Positions 51,803-63,890 of a DNA stretch of 64,000 nt are shown piece by piece. Made by a program: the position numbers and the translations under genes. Below the pieces are notes generated by a model. The model was not told the DNA's origin, made no database searches, and saw only the letters and a program-made list of their open reading frames with translations. The stretch is from Hyposmocoma kahamanoa (Eukaryota; Arthropoda; Insecta; Lepidoptera; Cosmopterigidae), in NCBI RefSeq assembly GCF_003589595.1, contig NW_020653855.1, positions 1,313,489-1,377,488 on the forward strand, given 5' to 3'. The first letter of the stretch is position 1; the number at the start of each line of letters is the position of its first letter.

Positions 51803-52300
51803 TTCGTCAGTGTGTCGCAGGCCCCGTGTGAGACCTGCCATTTTACCTTACGTGAGAGGTGTTACAGACAAGATCGGAAGAGTCCTCAGGCGTGAATCTA
51901 TCAAGACCTATTTCAAGCCCCTGAGGAAGATTTCTCAGTTCCTGTTCCAGTACAGGATGCTTGTTTACATGCTTGACTGTAAGTGCGGTCTCTCTTATAT
52001 TGGACAAACGAAGTGAAGTATTTGTACCCGCGTCAAAGAACATATAGCTGATGTCAAACACCGTCGCGTAAACAAGTCTGCAGTCTGCGAGCATGTCATG
52101 GATAAACTACACATTCAATGAAGTTTGACAAACCCCAGGTCCTTGCAAAAGAAGTCCGTTATCTACTTAGGATGCTGCGAGAGGCCATTGAAATTAAAAA
52201 ACATCCTAATTTCAACAGGGAAGATGGTTTCTCAGTACCACCAGTTTGGGATCCAGTATTTCCTCTGATGAAAAATCCCAAACAGACATAAGACTGCAGT
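51803..52300 (+). pseudogene. Penelope-like element, GIY-YIG endonuclease fragment
   Basis: Translation gives LPYVRGVTDKIGRVLRR, YMLDCKCGLSYIGQTK, a TGA stop, TRVKEHIADVKHRRVNKSAV, CEHVMD, a frame change, KFDKPQVLAKEVRYLLRMLR, EAIEIKKHPNFNREDGF and PPVWDPVFPLM. The C..G..YIGQT...R..EH pattern is the GIY-YIG nuclease that follows the RT in Penelope-like retroelements. The RT domain is absent. One stop and one frameshift make it dead. Confidence 0.9.
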
Positions 52301-53099
52301 ACTAATTAATATGTTTTAGTTTATTCTAATTTCTATTAATAATTAATAATAAGTTGAACTTAATAAAAATTCATTCACTAAAATAATTTGTAAAACCTAA
52401 TGTAGCGTAAATTGGAATGTTTTCTTGGTAAAATTAATATTAAGCTATTTAATTAATAACTATTGTAACTATAGTGAAAAAATAGGGTGGTTTGCATTAA
52501 TATTAGACATAACTGATTGAAGACTGTACCACCTCAGTCAACCGTGACCATGGGACCTGTAAAGGGCCCGAAACGTCGGTTTGTTTGAAAAAACAAATAT
52601 AAGCGATTTAAATCCAGAAAAATAGTTTAATCTTCCTATGTGTTTTTTTTGTATGTATGTTACGCGATAACTCCGGCATTTCTGAACCGATTTTGATGAT
52701 TCTTTTTTTGTTGGAAAGAGGGTATCTCAGTAGTGGTCCCAGGTAAATTTGACGAAAATATTCCACCTCTAAGGGTGACAAACTGGGGATGAATCACTTT
52801 TGAAGTCAGTTTTTTAGTACTCTGTTCTCTCTACTGAGATTATATAAGATACTACTCGTTCACTGTGCTGAGTTCCCTGAGAAAAAGGAGCAAGAAACTC
52901 TAGGGATTGCTCTTTTCAAATGAACTGAAATGCTTTGAAATCATATTTTTGTTCAATCTTGATTAATGTCGTCTTTCCATACATCTTTGTCTAGCACGTT
53001 CAATTTCGTAATATGTCTTTTCAATTAAAATATTTTGCATTACGTTATTCCTGTAATGATAGTTGCTAGCTTGTATATGTTAATAAATAAATAAATTAA

Positions 53100-53460
53100 A
53101 TAAAACTTAAGAAGTGATAATCGTAATATGTGCTCCGGAATCTTATTGTAAAAACGTATACAGTTTCCCATAAAAGAATCTTTTACCTTAGTTAAACGAT
53201 TTCGTGGTATCATGAGTTTGTACTTAGTTCTCAGGTTAATATTACGGACATCTTCTTTCTTAATAACATTATATAATTACTTTTACCGGCATACAAAATA
53301 TTTGAGTAAACTGTGATGCCACAGTCATGTTACCAGTCTCTTTAAACTTTTCTTTGAACACAGAACGAACCACTCGTTTTTGCATCACAAATATGGTTTG
53401 TATGTCTGCCGCTTTACCCCACATGAGAATCCCCTAGAACGTTGTTTTTTCTTTTTATTT
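53100..53460. other. AT-rich stretch without recognised content
   Basis: On the minus strand, short LINE-like pieces are conceivable, but nothing could be established. No host gene motif was seen. Confidence 0.3.
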
Positions 53461-53464
53461 TATA

Positions 53465-53636
53465 ATACTCAGTGAAGGGACGAATAAGGCGACAAGTCCC
53501 ATGTGCCTGTAATTATCCAGCACCCTTACCGTTCTGAACTGGAACGCAGTAATGCTCGCATTACTGCTTGGCGGCAGATATAGGTAAGGTGGCAGTACTT
53601 CCCTGGATAACTTTTTCACAAGGTGCTCTATTGCAA
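53465..53636 (-). repeat. SINE-like family A, reversed 5' part
   Basis: It carries a 3' terminal bit 'gaagggacgaataaggc' joined to 'gacaagtcccatgtgcctgt' and runs to the 5' end 'aaggtgctctattgc'. Confidence 0.75.
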
Positions 53637-54139
53637 TAAAATTCCATTATACGGTGGAGGCAACTAAAGTAAAATAGTCTAGCGGCAAGTTCTCCAAGTG
53701 TTTGCGAATGGTGACATTAAATTATGTTATCTCGTAAGATAATTACTTTGTTAAATTAAGAATTATGTTTTATCCACTTGTTCGTCCCGTCACTTGATAT
53801 ATAAACAATAAAAAATGTTTTTTTTTCTTTTTATCTAATTCCATATTAAGAACGTTTAATATACAGATTGTGTCCTATATTTAATGCTGGTATATACAGA
53901 ATTCTTTAACCATATATATAATCTTTTACATAACGTAGTTGCACACACAAATCATGTTAATGATTACCAAACTCAACAAACAAAGTGAAAGCTGTCGATT
54001 TTTTTTTAATATAATTCAAATGCAAATATTACCGATGACTTTGAAATGTTCCAAGTTATTTATGTACTAGTACTAATTAGATAAATATACATATAGAGGT
54101 GGTCTTGAATTGAGAGATGATCTACGTAGTTTAATGTTT

Positions 54140-54300
54140 ATAATATTGAGCTTTAAATCGCAAAGATCTTAGGGACACTACCACTGCGCCCATCACCCTG
54201 AGACACAAGTTGACAAGTCCCATGTGCCTGTAATTTCAAAACCGGACGCAGTAATGTTCCATTGCTACTTGGAGCTCTACTGCTACTAAAAGATCTGATG
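54140..54300 (-). repeat. SINE-like family A, reversed and deleted
   Basis: Blocks 'gctttaaatcgcaaagatct', 'caccctgagacacaagttg', then a jump to 'ggagctctactgctactaaa'. It lies about 75 bases from a forward copy. Confidence 0.75.
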
Positions 54301-54372
54301 GGCACTGGTATGGCCCTCGTCACTCTGAGACAATTAAAAAACATATAGCAGGAGAGGAAAGAGATGGCCAAA

Positions 54373-54668
54373 TAGTAGCAGTAGAGCTCCTTGTGAAAGA
54401 GTTCGTCCAGGGTAGTACTATCTTACCTATTTCTGCCGCCAAGCGTAATGTAAACATTACTATGTTCCGGTTTTGAAGGGTAAGGGTGCTGGTGATATTA
54501 CAGGCACATGGGTTTTGTCAACTTACGTCTCAGGGTGACGGGTGCAGTGGCAGTGCCCCTTAGAGCTTTGCGATTTAAAGTGGCACTGCAAATGTTATGG
54601 ACAGGCGTGTAGCTTAGCCATCAGGCATACAACTTGTTCGTCCCGTCACTTGATGTTATAAAAAAAAT
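54373..54668 (+). mobile_element. SINE-like family A, full-length
   Basis: It runs from 'tagtagcagtagagctcctt' to 'cgtcccgtcacttgatgtta' and an AT-rich tail. It forms an inverted pair with 54140-54300. Confidence 0.8.
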
Positions 54669-55502
54669 ATTAATAATCACTTCAAGCAATTCCGTCGCAC
54701 ACTTTCACTATACACTTCATGGCCTTTTCCCATAAGGATAAGCAGATAGCCTTCTACTTGCTACGGTCCTGACTCACATCTTTCGTCTCATCACCACGCA
54801 TCAGTGCTTTCGTTAAATTAATGAGAAAAGTGCCATCGGAGACCAGTCGCTGACCTCAATCCTGAGGTTTTGCATAGTGATGTGGCTGCATTTACATCTT
54901 CACAGTTGCGCACGCGTTTGTTAGTCACGCGCACGATCTAACGATGTACAAAATCGGAGATTTGTACTGGCTAACCACGTATTCGACTCGGCGGTCCGAA
55001 GGACTTTTCTACGGAGATGATAGTTAAGTTTTTAAGTCTTCACAGAGAATGTTTTAGGTTTTTTAAAGAGCTAAAAAGTTTCAGGACAATTTCGAGATTG
55101 TCTTTTGATCCCGTCATAGACACGGACAATTGCTGACAGAGGACAATTCGCCCGTTTGACAGAATAATGTGTTATCTCTAAAAACTTCAGATGTATAAAT
55201 AACACGTGTTCTGGGAAGTTTTCGTAGCGATGTTTGCGTCGTAAGTGCAAGTAAATATAATAGTTGCAATTAATATAAAAATTAAACCAGAAAAATAAGA
55301 GAAACTGAAATAAGAAAATGTTACGATTACATTAAGAAATGGATAGACCAGAGGTATGTGAATATCACGACATAAAAGAAAAATGTTTGTACAGTCAAGA
55401 GCAAATCGAGCTTGACATTCTGGACCGTTTCTAATCGCAAGCGGCATAGAAATGAATTTCAATATTAAGAGTCGATGTTACCTCAGGTCGAATTAAATTT
55501 TT

Positions 55503-55850
55503 TTCCTTACTAATACGGTTCACTTTGCTTGGGTCGAGCGGCAGGCTTTATTTGAGAATGATTTTTTTGTACAAACGAAATTAAAATAATTTGAAAAATG
55601 TATATTGTATAGGTATTATACGTGTTCTATTTAATTCAATTGATATAAAAAAATCATTGGTATGTATATATAAAGTACCTATTGAATACAGAGGGTTTCT
55701 TGTAAAATTTCGAGGTTAGTTTGGGTTTTTTTTATCATGTTTTGACGCCGTTTGCTAATTAGCGTATGTCGTCAATTTTACTATATATTTTTTACAAAGT
55801 GATGCTACACTTTCAGGGTTATTAGGAATCAACCACAACTATTGGAGGTC
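55503..55850 (+). repeat. dispersed repeat pair, copy 1 (partner 61570-61935)
   Basis: Shared blocks: 'ttactaatacggtt', 'aaaatcattggtat', 'aaagtacctattgaataca', 'ttgtaaaatttcga', 'gtcgtcaattttactatata'. Same orientation, 6 kb apart. Non-coding. Confidence 0.65.
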
Positions 55851-55904
55851 GTATAGACTAAGTGCCAAGCTTGACGAGTTCTTGACATTGTACTTCATAT
55901 TGTG

Positions 55905-56330
55905 ATCACAAAAAGGGGAGGTTAGGTCAAAAAACAAACCAATCAGATGGCCAGTTCGTAGGATCAGCCCCATATCTTTCTACATAAGTTTTGTTCGCTA
56001 CGCGGCCGGAGGGTCCGGAAGATATCTAGGCCATCTTCTACTAGCTCTCCGGGCTAGTGACGGAGATGCCAGTCGCAGTGTCCTGCGACAATGTCCCGAC
56101 ATAGCTACCGGGCAACTTACGTATCCCGCGCGTCTCTTACCCAAGTCCGGGTCCGCCAGAGACGCCCGTGAAGGCGTATGACTGGCGGAGGGCTTGGCCC
56201 GGACGCCCGCCGTACCCTGGTCTTGCCGTCGAGCCCGTAGTCTCTCCGGAAAACCCTATTTCTCGTGTCGGTAGATAGGGACGGTTCGTAGGACCAAAGT
56301 TTAAAGCGTTTTTTTCTTTTTGGAGACGCT
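55905..56330 (-). repeat. GC-rich repeat B, reversed
   Basis: It carries the blocks of the copy at 3140, including 'ctagctctccgggctagtga' and 'ccaagtccgggtccgccaga'. An internal part is missing relative to the longest copy. Confidence 0.7.
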
Positions 56331-56559
56331 TCAAGCAGCAGTAAATAACTACAAGCGATTCTTAGCAGAATTCCATAGCCAGTATAATTAACATACTAAC
56401 AGTAAGTTGCATTCGTTAGTCACGATCTATTGGTACGAGACGAGCGTAGTGATTGATCTGATCCATTGCAAATGCGGAATACGTGAGTATTTTAATCGGT
56501 TTCAAATAACTAAGATTTGTGTCCTAAATTAAGACAGGTGGCTGAAATATATAATGACG

Positions 56560-57045
56560 GTTGCACGCATATAAAAAAATATATAAAAAAATATATACAC
56601 TATTTCATTAAGAAACAAGATATCCATAATGTTAACCTTAGAACAAAGTCCAAACTCATGGTACCACGATTTCGTTTAACTAAAGTAAACGATTATTTTA
56701 TGAGGAACTGTATACGTTTTTACAATAAGGTTCAGGAGAATATATTAAGATTATCATTTCGTAAGTTTAAAACTTACATTAAAAGTGTTATAATTGAAAA
56801 GTCGTATTACAAAATTGAACAGTATGTGTTAAATAAAGATGTATGGAAAGGTAACAAGAGTCTAGATTCCACACAATTATGGTTCGACGTGTATTTCATA
56901 ACATTTAAGTTTATTTGAAAAGAGCAATCCCTAAAGTTTCTTGCTCGTTCTTCTCAGGGAGGTCAACGTAGTGAACGTGCAGTAGCTTGAAAAATGACGT
57001 GTTCAAGTATAAAAAATTTACCTATGGAATAAATTGCATGATTTC
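56560..57045 (+). pseudogene. LINE 3' end fragment
   Basis: PRFRLTKVNDYFMRNCIRFY, NKVQENILRLSFRKFKTYIK, then SYYKIEQYVLNKDVW and, downstream, the tail 'aaagagcaatccctaaagtt'. Same family as 14870-15290. The frame is open over about 115 codons but lacks the polymerase core. Confidence 0.65.
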
Positions 57046-57104
57046 TGTATTTGTGTCCGAGTGGTCAAGTCAAAGTATATATAATAATCTTTATTTCACA
57101 GTAG

Positions 57105-57735
57105 AAATAGGAAAGATGCAGTACTTTCGTGGAGGAACTCTTTAACAAGGAGCTCTACTGCTATCTCCCAACTTATGTCTCAAGGTGACGGGCGCAGTAG
57201 GATTGTCCTTCATATCAAGGCAACCGTAACGGGAAGTACGGGTGCCTACAGCTCCGGGTTCTATCTGGAAAATAAAGAGGGTGCTGTACGTGCACCTAGG
57301 GCGGCTCACCCAATGCCTTTTGAACCGTGTGAAGTCGTATAATCACTGGGAATCGTAAATCGAATTTGTTCTGTTAACAGAACAAATGGGAAAAAAATGC
57401 CAGTACTTCTATCAACAGTACGGTATAACAGAACTAGTGGTTATAATCGTACAGAACCGACGAAACTACAGGGAATCGTAAATCCGAAAAGTAACAGTAG
57501 TCTTGTCAACAGAACTAGTAGGAGTAGAGGGTACAAACGGGTTGATCTAGGGTCAAGACCTGACTGAGAAGGTCCCTGTTCGGGCTTGCTCGCACAGATT
57601 ATAGTGCCCTTTCCGCATAACCAAGAGGTTGATGGGACAAGTCACTATAAACAAAATTTATGTAGAATGTATGGGGCTTGCCCCTCAGATCGTTGCAATT
57701 TAAAGCTCTGAGTTGCCCTGGGGTAGGCGTGGTGC
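57105..57735. repeat. A / B / A composite repeat
   Basis: A reversed A 5' piece (57105-57165), a forward A piece (57170-57220), repeat B (57225-57690) and a forward A block ('atttaaagctctgagt', to 57735) follow each other directly. Confidence 0.65.
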
Positions 57736-58423
57736 TAACTAAGACCTTATTACGTATGGTACAACATTTCAGTAATAAAGTCGATACTCGAAATGATTCA
57801 CGTACGAGTAGTATTAGGCAGTTATTGTACGTGGTACATATGTATGACGAATCAATTTCGTACTCTTTGCGGTGAATCATGTTCATACTAGTTTTGTTAT
57901 TTATACACACATTTAATGTACTATTTCTACCGTGCTTATGTTTATTTATTTATTTAAGAGCCATCCATCCCTGGCAACTCAACAGGCAAATGGGCCTTAT
58001 GTCACTTTTAAAATATCGGGTTTTGAACCAAATCGAATTACTTTAAAGACCGACCAGGCAACAAGTCCATGTTGATGTTGGCTGTACACTTGTACACGTA
58101 AAATATTTTCTTCACGCACAAGACACTAGGTGTCACAATAATAATTTATTATACAATCACATCCTCTCATTGTTGTCAATGAGGCTTGGGTCATTGTTTA
58201 GCCCTAACATCTAATTTGATGACCTAAAGTCTTTATTTTAATAATCCTTTGTTTTGTTTAGGTATTGTTCTTTAGGGACTGACTACGACATTTAAAAACT
58301 GCTTTTTTGGGACAATTTTCCTGTTATTCCAGACGTTATGGTCACGAAGACGCATCACCAATATTTGAAATATAATTTTGAAAAACAGTGTACAAACTTA
58401 CTCCATAAAGTCAAATCACTATC
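57736..58423. other. intergenic stretch with a small family J remnant
   Basis: 57958-58020 matches the right part of MITE J in reverse ('gccatccatccctggcaact'). The rest is AT-rich without recognised content. Confidence 0.4.
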
Positions 58424-58700
58424 TGTAGCGGTAGAGGTTCTTGTGATAGAGTTCGTCCAGGGAAGTACTGCCAATTGACGTATTTCTGCCGCCAAGCAGT
58501 AATATGAGCATTACTGCGTTCCGATTGTAAAGGGTGCTGGTGAAATTACACGCACGTGGGACTTGTCAACTTAGATCTCAAAATAACAGGCGTAGTGCAG
58601 TGCTCCTGAGATCTTTGTGTTTTAAAGTTCTGAGTGGCACTGCAACTGTTATGGACAGGCGTGTCGCTTGCCAACAGGCGCACGACATGTTCGACCCGTC
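58424..58700 (+). repeat. SINE-like family A copy
   Basis: It runs from 'gtagcggtagaggttcttgt' to 'catgttcgacccgtcc'. The last bases of the element are replaced by unrelated sequence. Confidence 0.75.
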
Positions 58701-59435
58701 CGCCCGTTAAATCCGGTGGTCTAGCCATTGAAATGTCAAAAATCATTACTTATATCCAACCCAATTTCTTTATAAATGGCTCCATCGATTTTCACAATGA
58801 TTCTACCCATGTCAGGGTTGAAAAAGACATTTGCGTTGGTGCGACTATGTACGGTTGCATAGCCGGAGATCCGTCGCGGACGATGAGAATCTCACAAAAC
58901 AAAAGCACAAATTAAACATTCACATCACATGCATATATAAAAAATAAAATAACAGGGGGAATGGGTTTATAGATACAAAATATTATACTGTAACTACATA
59001 TTTGACAGAAAATAGTTTCTAATAGACAAGTGAGTGTGTACGCGTTATTAAAAATTAAACCCAACCCAATCAACGGGTTTTAACCGGGGTTTATACCCAA
59101 AGCGCCGAGTTTAAATCCATTTCTGCCCAAACAGTTACGGTAATTAAAAAATAAATGGTTATGGTAAATTTCGATGTAAAAAATCTTTTTCAGACGATAA
59201 AAAGACAATTCCACACAATACCCACCATGCAGTCCTGTTTATTATTATATTTATTGTACTTCGGAATACCATCTATTTAACTTTTGACATATGCATGCCT
59301 CCGAAGTTACGTAATTATTAACAATAGACAAAAAATGCAATACTGCCTGGACTCTTTTATTTTTTAATTTTTGTTAAAGCGACGTGTTCTTTAGCTCCGA
59401 TATTTATGGAGCCAAAAGATTATGTATGTTACGAA

Positions 59436-59663
59436 CATTGACTTACAAATAAATGGACGACGGGTCTAATACAAAAACCACGAAAAAAATGTCCCAAGTC
59501 AACCTATTCGAAATTTAAATTGTAATGTCATCGCAGTATCGCGCTGTCAGTCGAACAAATGAAGACTAAAGCGGAGTTTGGCGCTCTGTATACGATTTTA
59601 GCGCCTTACACGTGCGGACACTTTTTAGCGCGGACCCGACGTCCATATAATTGTAAGTCAATG
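59436..59663. mobile_element. MITE family P1, copy 5 (228 bp, short form)
   Basis: CATTGACTTACAA ends. The perfect 8-bp duplication GTTACGAA is at 59428-59435 and 59664-59671. The internal structure is identical in outline to copies 3 and 6. Confidence 0.96.
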
Positions 59664-60178
59664 GTTACGAAGATTATTCAAGTTGCTAAATTTTGGTACC
59701 TGTCTAATAAATAATGATGAAATGAAATAAATAATATGTGTAATAATGAATCCTCGGATTCTTCTCCGTATGAACGGGAATCATCATTTGAATCGTCATT
59801 AACATTCTTGAGTACACAAATTGTCAAATGCAACATCACGATCCCAATGACACAATATCTTCTTTTTTGAATCCGCTCACATTCACGATTAAAACTTCTT
59901 CATAAATAAAATCGATTGTAATAAAAAATCGAATTAGAAACGCATTAGGACATCACTAATTGGTTGGAATTCGGCTGTCAAAAGTTAAACAAATGGTTGG
60001 ACGGAGTATAAGAATGCACATTACGACTCGATTTTTACGTAAATCTATTTAAGTGCATACGATCTAACGATTTTTTCTATCGATTTGTTTTAATGCACTT
60101 TTCAAGGGAACCAATTCAATGGAAAGGCAAATCGAATATTGTAGATCAGAAAGCAATAAACATTTTGTAATAATATCA

Positions 60179-60873
60179 TTAAGAGGGAGCATGCCAAAAA
60201 AGTTTTGACGTTGGCTCCGCCCAAATTTGTGAAACAAATATATGCCTGAAGTTCGCGTGACATGCGACAGGAGATGTTAAATTTTTCGCATCAAAACATT
60301 GACTTACAAATAAATGGACGACGGGTCTAATACAAAAACCACGAAAAAAATGTCCCAAGTCAACCTATTCGAAATTTGAATTGTAATGTCATCGCAGTAT
60401 CGCGCTGTCAGTCGAACAAATGAAGACTAAAGCGGAGTTTGGCGCTCTGTATACGATTTTAGCGCCTTACAAGTGCGGACACTTTTTAGCGCGGACCCGA
60501 CGTCCATATAATTGTAAGTCAATGCATCAAAAGTACCAAATTCGTTTTAGCGGAATAACTCTAAAAGTAAAGGGATTAAAAAAAAATCCGTAGTGATAGT
60601 TCTCGATCATGCATAAATATAATTAATTATCTAATTTTTGTCCTAATAACCTGTAGCATTTCGAGGATGAATCGAAAAAATGTGAATATTAGAGGTCATT
60701 TCGTGATTTTTATCTATCGAGGAAACTTTATTGTTTTATGTTTCTGATTAATGTCTATGCTTGAATATATCGTGTAGTTACTCATACAATATTTTATTTT
60801 TAACTTTAAACTGGATATACCCCTCTAAAATCAAATCGAAGAAAAGGAATTTTTCCTCTGCTCCCTCTTAAAT
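60179..60873. mobile_element. candidate inverted-repeat element enclosing P1 copy 6
   Basis: ttaagagggagca at the left is inverted as tgctccctcttaa at the right. The pairing is short (13 bases), so the call is tentative. Confidence 0.4.
60297..60524. mobile_element. MITE family P1, copy 6 (228 bp, short form)
   Basis: CATTGACTTACAA ends. The perfect 8-bp duplication CATCAAAA is at 60289-60296 and 60525-60532. It lies about 630 bases after copy 5. Confidence 0.96.
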
Positions 60874-61218
60874 TTGTACTAAACTTGATTTACAACAAAT
60901 TTTGGGCATTAATAAGTTTTAACCCGATTTAAAACCGGCATTAACAAAGCGCCGGGTTAAAACACGCGTGCTTGCCCAACTCTGCAAAGACGTAATGGCA
61001 GCGACAACACCTCGCTTAGTGGGTAGAAAGCATGCTTTCCATGCAGGAGGTCCAAGTACGAGCTCCAGCGGGGGGGCCAACAATCATATGCTGTTTTATT
61101 TACTATTATCACTTGCTATAACGACAAATTAAATGTAAACATATTCAAAGACGGTTTATAACTATGGTTTTCGAAGTTTGTGAAGTCCTCATCCTCCCAT
61201 TGAACTATTGTGAAATTT

Positions 61219-61508
61219 TAGTAGTAGTAGACCTCCTTGTGAAAGAGTTCGTCTATGGAAGTACTGCCACCTTAGCTATTTCTGTCGCCAAGCAGTAATG
61301 TTACTATTACTGTTTTTCGGTTTTGAAGGGTAAGGGTGCAGAGGAAATTACAGGCACATGGGACTTATCAACCTATGTCTCAGGGTGACAAGCGCAATGG
61401 CAGTGCAGATCTTTGCGATTTAAAGCTCCGCAAAGCAATTGTTATGGACAAGCGTGTAGCTTTAGCATCAGGCGCACGACTTATTTGTCTTGTCACTTGA
61501 TATGATAA
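61219..61508 (+). mobile_element. SINE-like family A, full-length
   Basis: It runs from 'tagtagtagacctccttgtg' to 'cttgtcacttgatatga' with an A-rich tail. The internal part is more diverged than other copies. Confidence 0.78.
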
Positions 61509-61569
61509 AAAAAATCATCAAAAACGAAAATTAAAAATGTTACATTTGAAATCGTCACATTAATTAAGA

Positions 61570-61935
61570 GTCTTCTTACTAATACGGTTAATTTTGCTTA
61601 AGTCCAGCGGCAAGCACACTGGCTTTATTTCAGAATTTCTTTTTTTACAAACGAAATTAAACCCATTTAAAAATGTATATCGTATACCACACATGTTCTA
61701 TTTAGTTTAGTTTTTAGAAAGAAAAATCATTGGTATATGTAAAGTACCTATTGAATACAACGGTTTTCTTGTAAAATTTCGAAGTGATTTTGTGTTTTTT
61801 TTTTCTATTGTTAAAATGTTTAGGAATCGTGTTTTCACACCGTATAGTAATCAGTGTATATCATCAATTTTACTGTATATTTTTTCCAAAGCAATTGATT
61901 CAACACTATTACTGCTATGCGGAATCAACCAAAGT
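61570..61935 (+). repeat. dispersed repeat pair, copy 2 (partner 55503-55850)
   Basis: Same blocks and order as the partner. The 75-codon ORF at 61792-62019 lies inside it and is not a gene. Confidence 0.65.
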
Positions 61936-62164
61936 CATTTGTCAATCAGATTAAACAAACTGAAATTAAACGGGGTACCATCGCTTTGTAGAAGCTGTAG
62001 CTGTATAAACAACCTTTAGTCCGTGGCTTAAATGTTCCTCTTAGAGGGATCTGTACCCGGCAGTGAGTCATTTGAATTTACAGTAGTCAGTAGATATCAG
62101 TACATATCGCGTATAAAATGATGTGTAAAAAAAAAATTAACTGACCATAAATTTCGAAGATTTT

Positions 62165-62460
62165 GTTTAAATAAACAATTTTAATTTCTCACAGATGGCG
62201 CTACGATAAAAAAGTGTAAAAAAAAACAAAGATCTGCGACAAGGACATAGAAAAATTTGTAAGGTCTGCTGGTTCGTCCCGTAGCTTAATTGGCAGAGCA
62301 TCTGACACGGATTGCCCGAGGGCGCTGGTTCGAATCTAGCCGGATCCAATGATTTGTTCTTAGTGTTTCGATCTTTGTTATAATAATTATAACAAACTAA
62401 TGGAAGAATTTCACAAAAAAAATTAAATGTCGTGGTAGTAAAACATCGTGAAATTCAATA
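62165..62460 (+). repeat. tRNA-derived SINE (family G) with best-kept tRNA head
   Basis: 'gatggcgctacgat', then head 'cgtagcttaattggcagagc' (D arm can pair) and T arm gctggttcgaatctagc (pairs fully). The acceptor and anticodon stems do not close, so it is a SINE and not a tRNA gene. Confidence 0.7.
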
Positions 62461-62522
62461 AACTTAAAAATTACATGTAAATGCAATACCTTTTGACGGG
62501 AAATAAATACATATATAATTTG

Positions 62523-62991
62523 TTTGAAAACTATTCTGCCAAATCATTACGGTGACAACTGCTCTCCGATTGGCCAGCCCGAACTCGAAACAATTGACGG
62601 GTGTCGTCAATTGTTTCACTTCAAATCGACCAGTTTAACTTGAGCTTTGTTTGCGAAAATTGAAAAATTACGTATTTAATACCTACCGATGAAATGTGAT
62701 TCCGTTTGTTTTATAATTAGATGTTTGATGTTTTTCCCACACCACCGAATGGAACAGACCCCCATAGTTAGAGATATTATCTTTATTACAATAAATACAG
62801 AACATTTTTGGAATATACGGAGACGTACACACAGGTCAGTTGTTGGCGCTGTACTATTTCAACTTTCTAATTTGTGATTTCAGTCCAAACGAGAGTTGAT
62901 ATTTAAAAGTGATATAAGGCCCATTTGCATTATGAGTTGCCATGGATGGATGGCCCTTGTTTCGTCTGTGTTTCTGATTATACACTCGATG
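62523..62991. mobile_element. MITE family J, left-truncated copy
   Basis: It has the body of family J from 'aatttgtttgaaaactattc' and the right end 'tctgattatacactcgatg'. The left terminal repeat is missing. Confidence 0.7.
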
Positions 62992-63669
62992 ATAAAATAA
63001 ATATTAGACAATGTCACGTACGTTGTTCTGATCCCAAAGTAAGTCACCACAAACATAAAGCGGCATCACAAACACCCAGACTCGAGACAATATAGAAAAG
63101 TTGTATTTTCTACATTGACCCGGCCAGGGATCGGACTCGGGACCTCAGAAATGGTTACGCCATGAGAACCTGTATGCAAATTGTTTGTTTTATATAACGA
63201 TCAAATCTTAAATCTGTGGCTCTAGTGAAAATGGGTACAAGTCAAAAACCCACCTTTACAAGAAGACGCGAAAAACAGCCAAAGCTCAAAATGACATAAT
63301 GCGTTAAGTGTTTTTCACACAAATATTCTGTAATGTACCGAGGTGAAATTTCAATAATTTTTGGAATAATTTCAGTTAAAATTTAAAATATTCCTTAAGT
63401 CCATTGCCATAAGATTGACTTATCAACGTTTCAACACTCAAGTTCACATTTCACGTAGCCAATACTTTCAATTTCGTTGAATGAATACACTAAAAAAAGC
63501 CACTCGCACAATAATGTGCACAATCATTGTGTAATCCGGCAGTCGTCGACATCCGGTTCGGACTCTCACGACTCGCATATAAGCACTTTTACTTGTTTAT
63601 TTTAAATGTGTACAGCTTTCTTAAACTTAAATCAAAGTTCCAGTATTACTTACTCATATTATTTTATAG

Positions 63670-63890
63670 TATTTTTATAATACGAAGTGACGGGATGAAC
63701 AAGGCGTGCGCCTGGTGGTAAGCGACACGCCTGTCCAAAATCAAAGTAATCTTTATTTCTTAAGTAAGCAAATTACATTTGAAGTCGTCATATTGGTTAA
63801 ACTCTACCGCTCATTCGTAAGGCAGATTCCCTTGAGAAGAATGAATAAGAAACTCTAGGGGTTGCTCTTTGTGAATAAACATTTGTCCAC
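63670..63890 (-). repeat. family A 3' end and LINE tail
   Basis: 63670-63735 is reversed family A 3' end ('gaagtgacgggatgaacaag'). 63745-63890 is the reversed LINE tail 'gaaactctaggggttgctct'. The remaining sequence to 64000 is AT-rich with ata repeats. Confidence 0.6.

Noticed and set aside
56517..56918. 133-codon ORF as a host gene
   Set aside because: The IRFYNK...FRKFK block and the downstream tail match the LINE 3' end seen at 14870-15290.
62271..62350. Possible tRNA gene (A-box and B-box words, good T arm)
   Set aside because: The acceptor and anticodon stems do not pair, and it is embedded in SINE family G body; treated as a SINE head.
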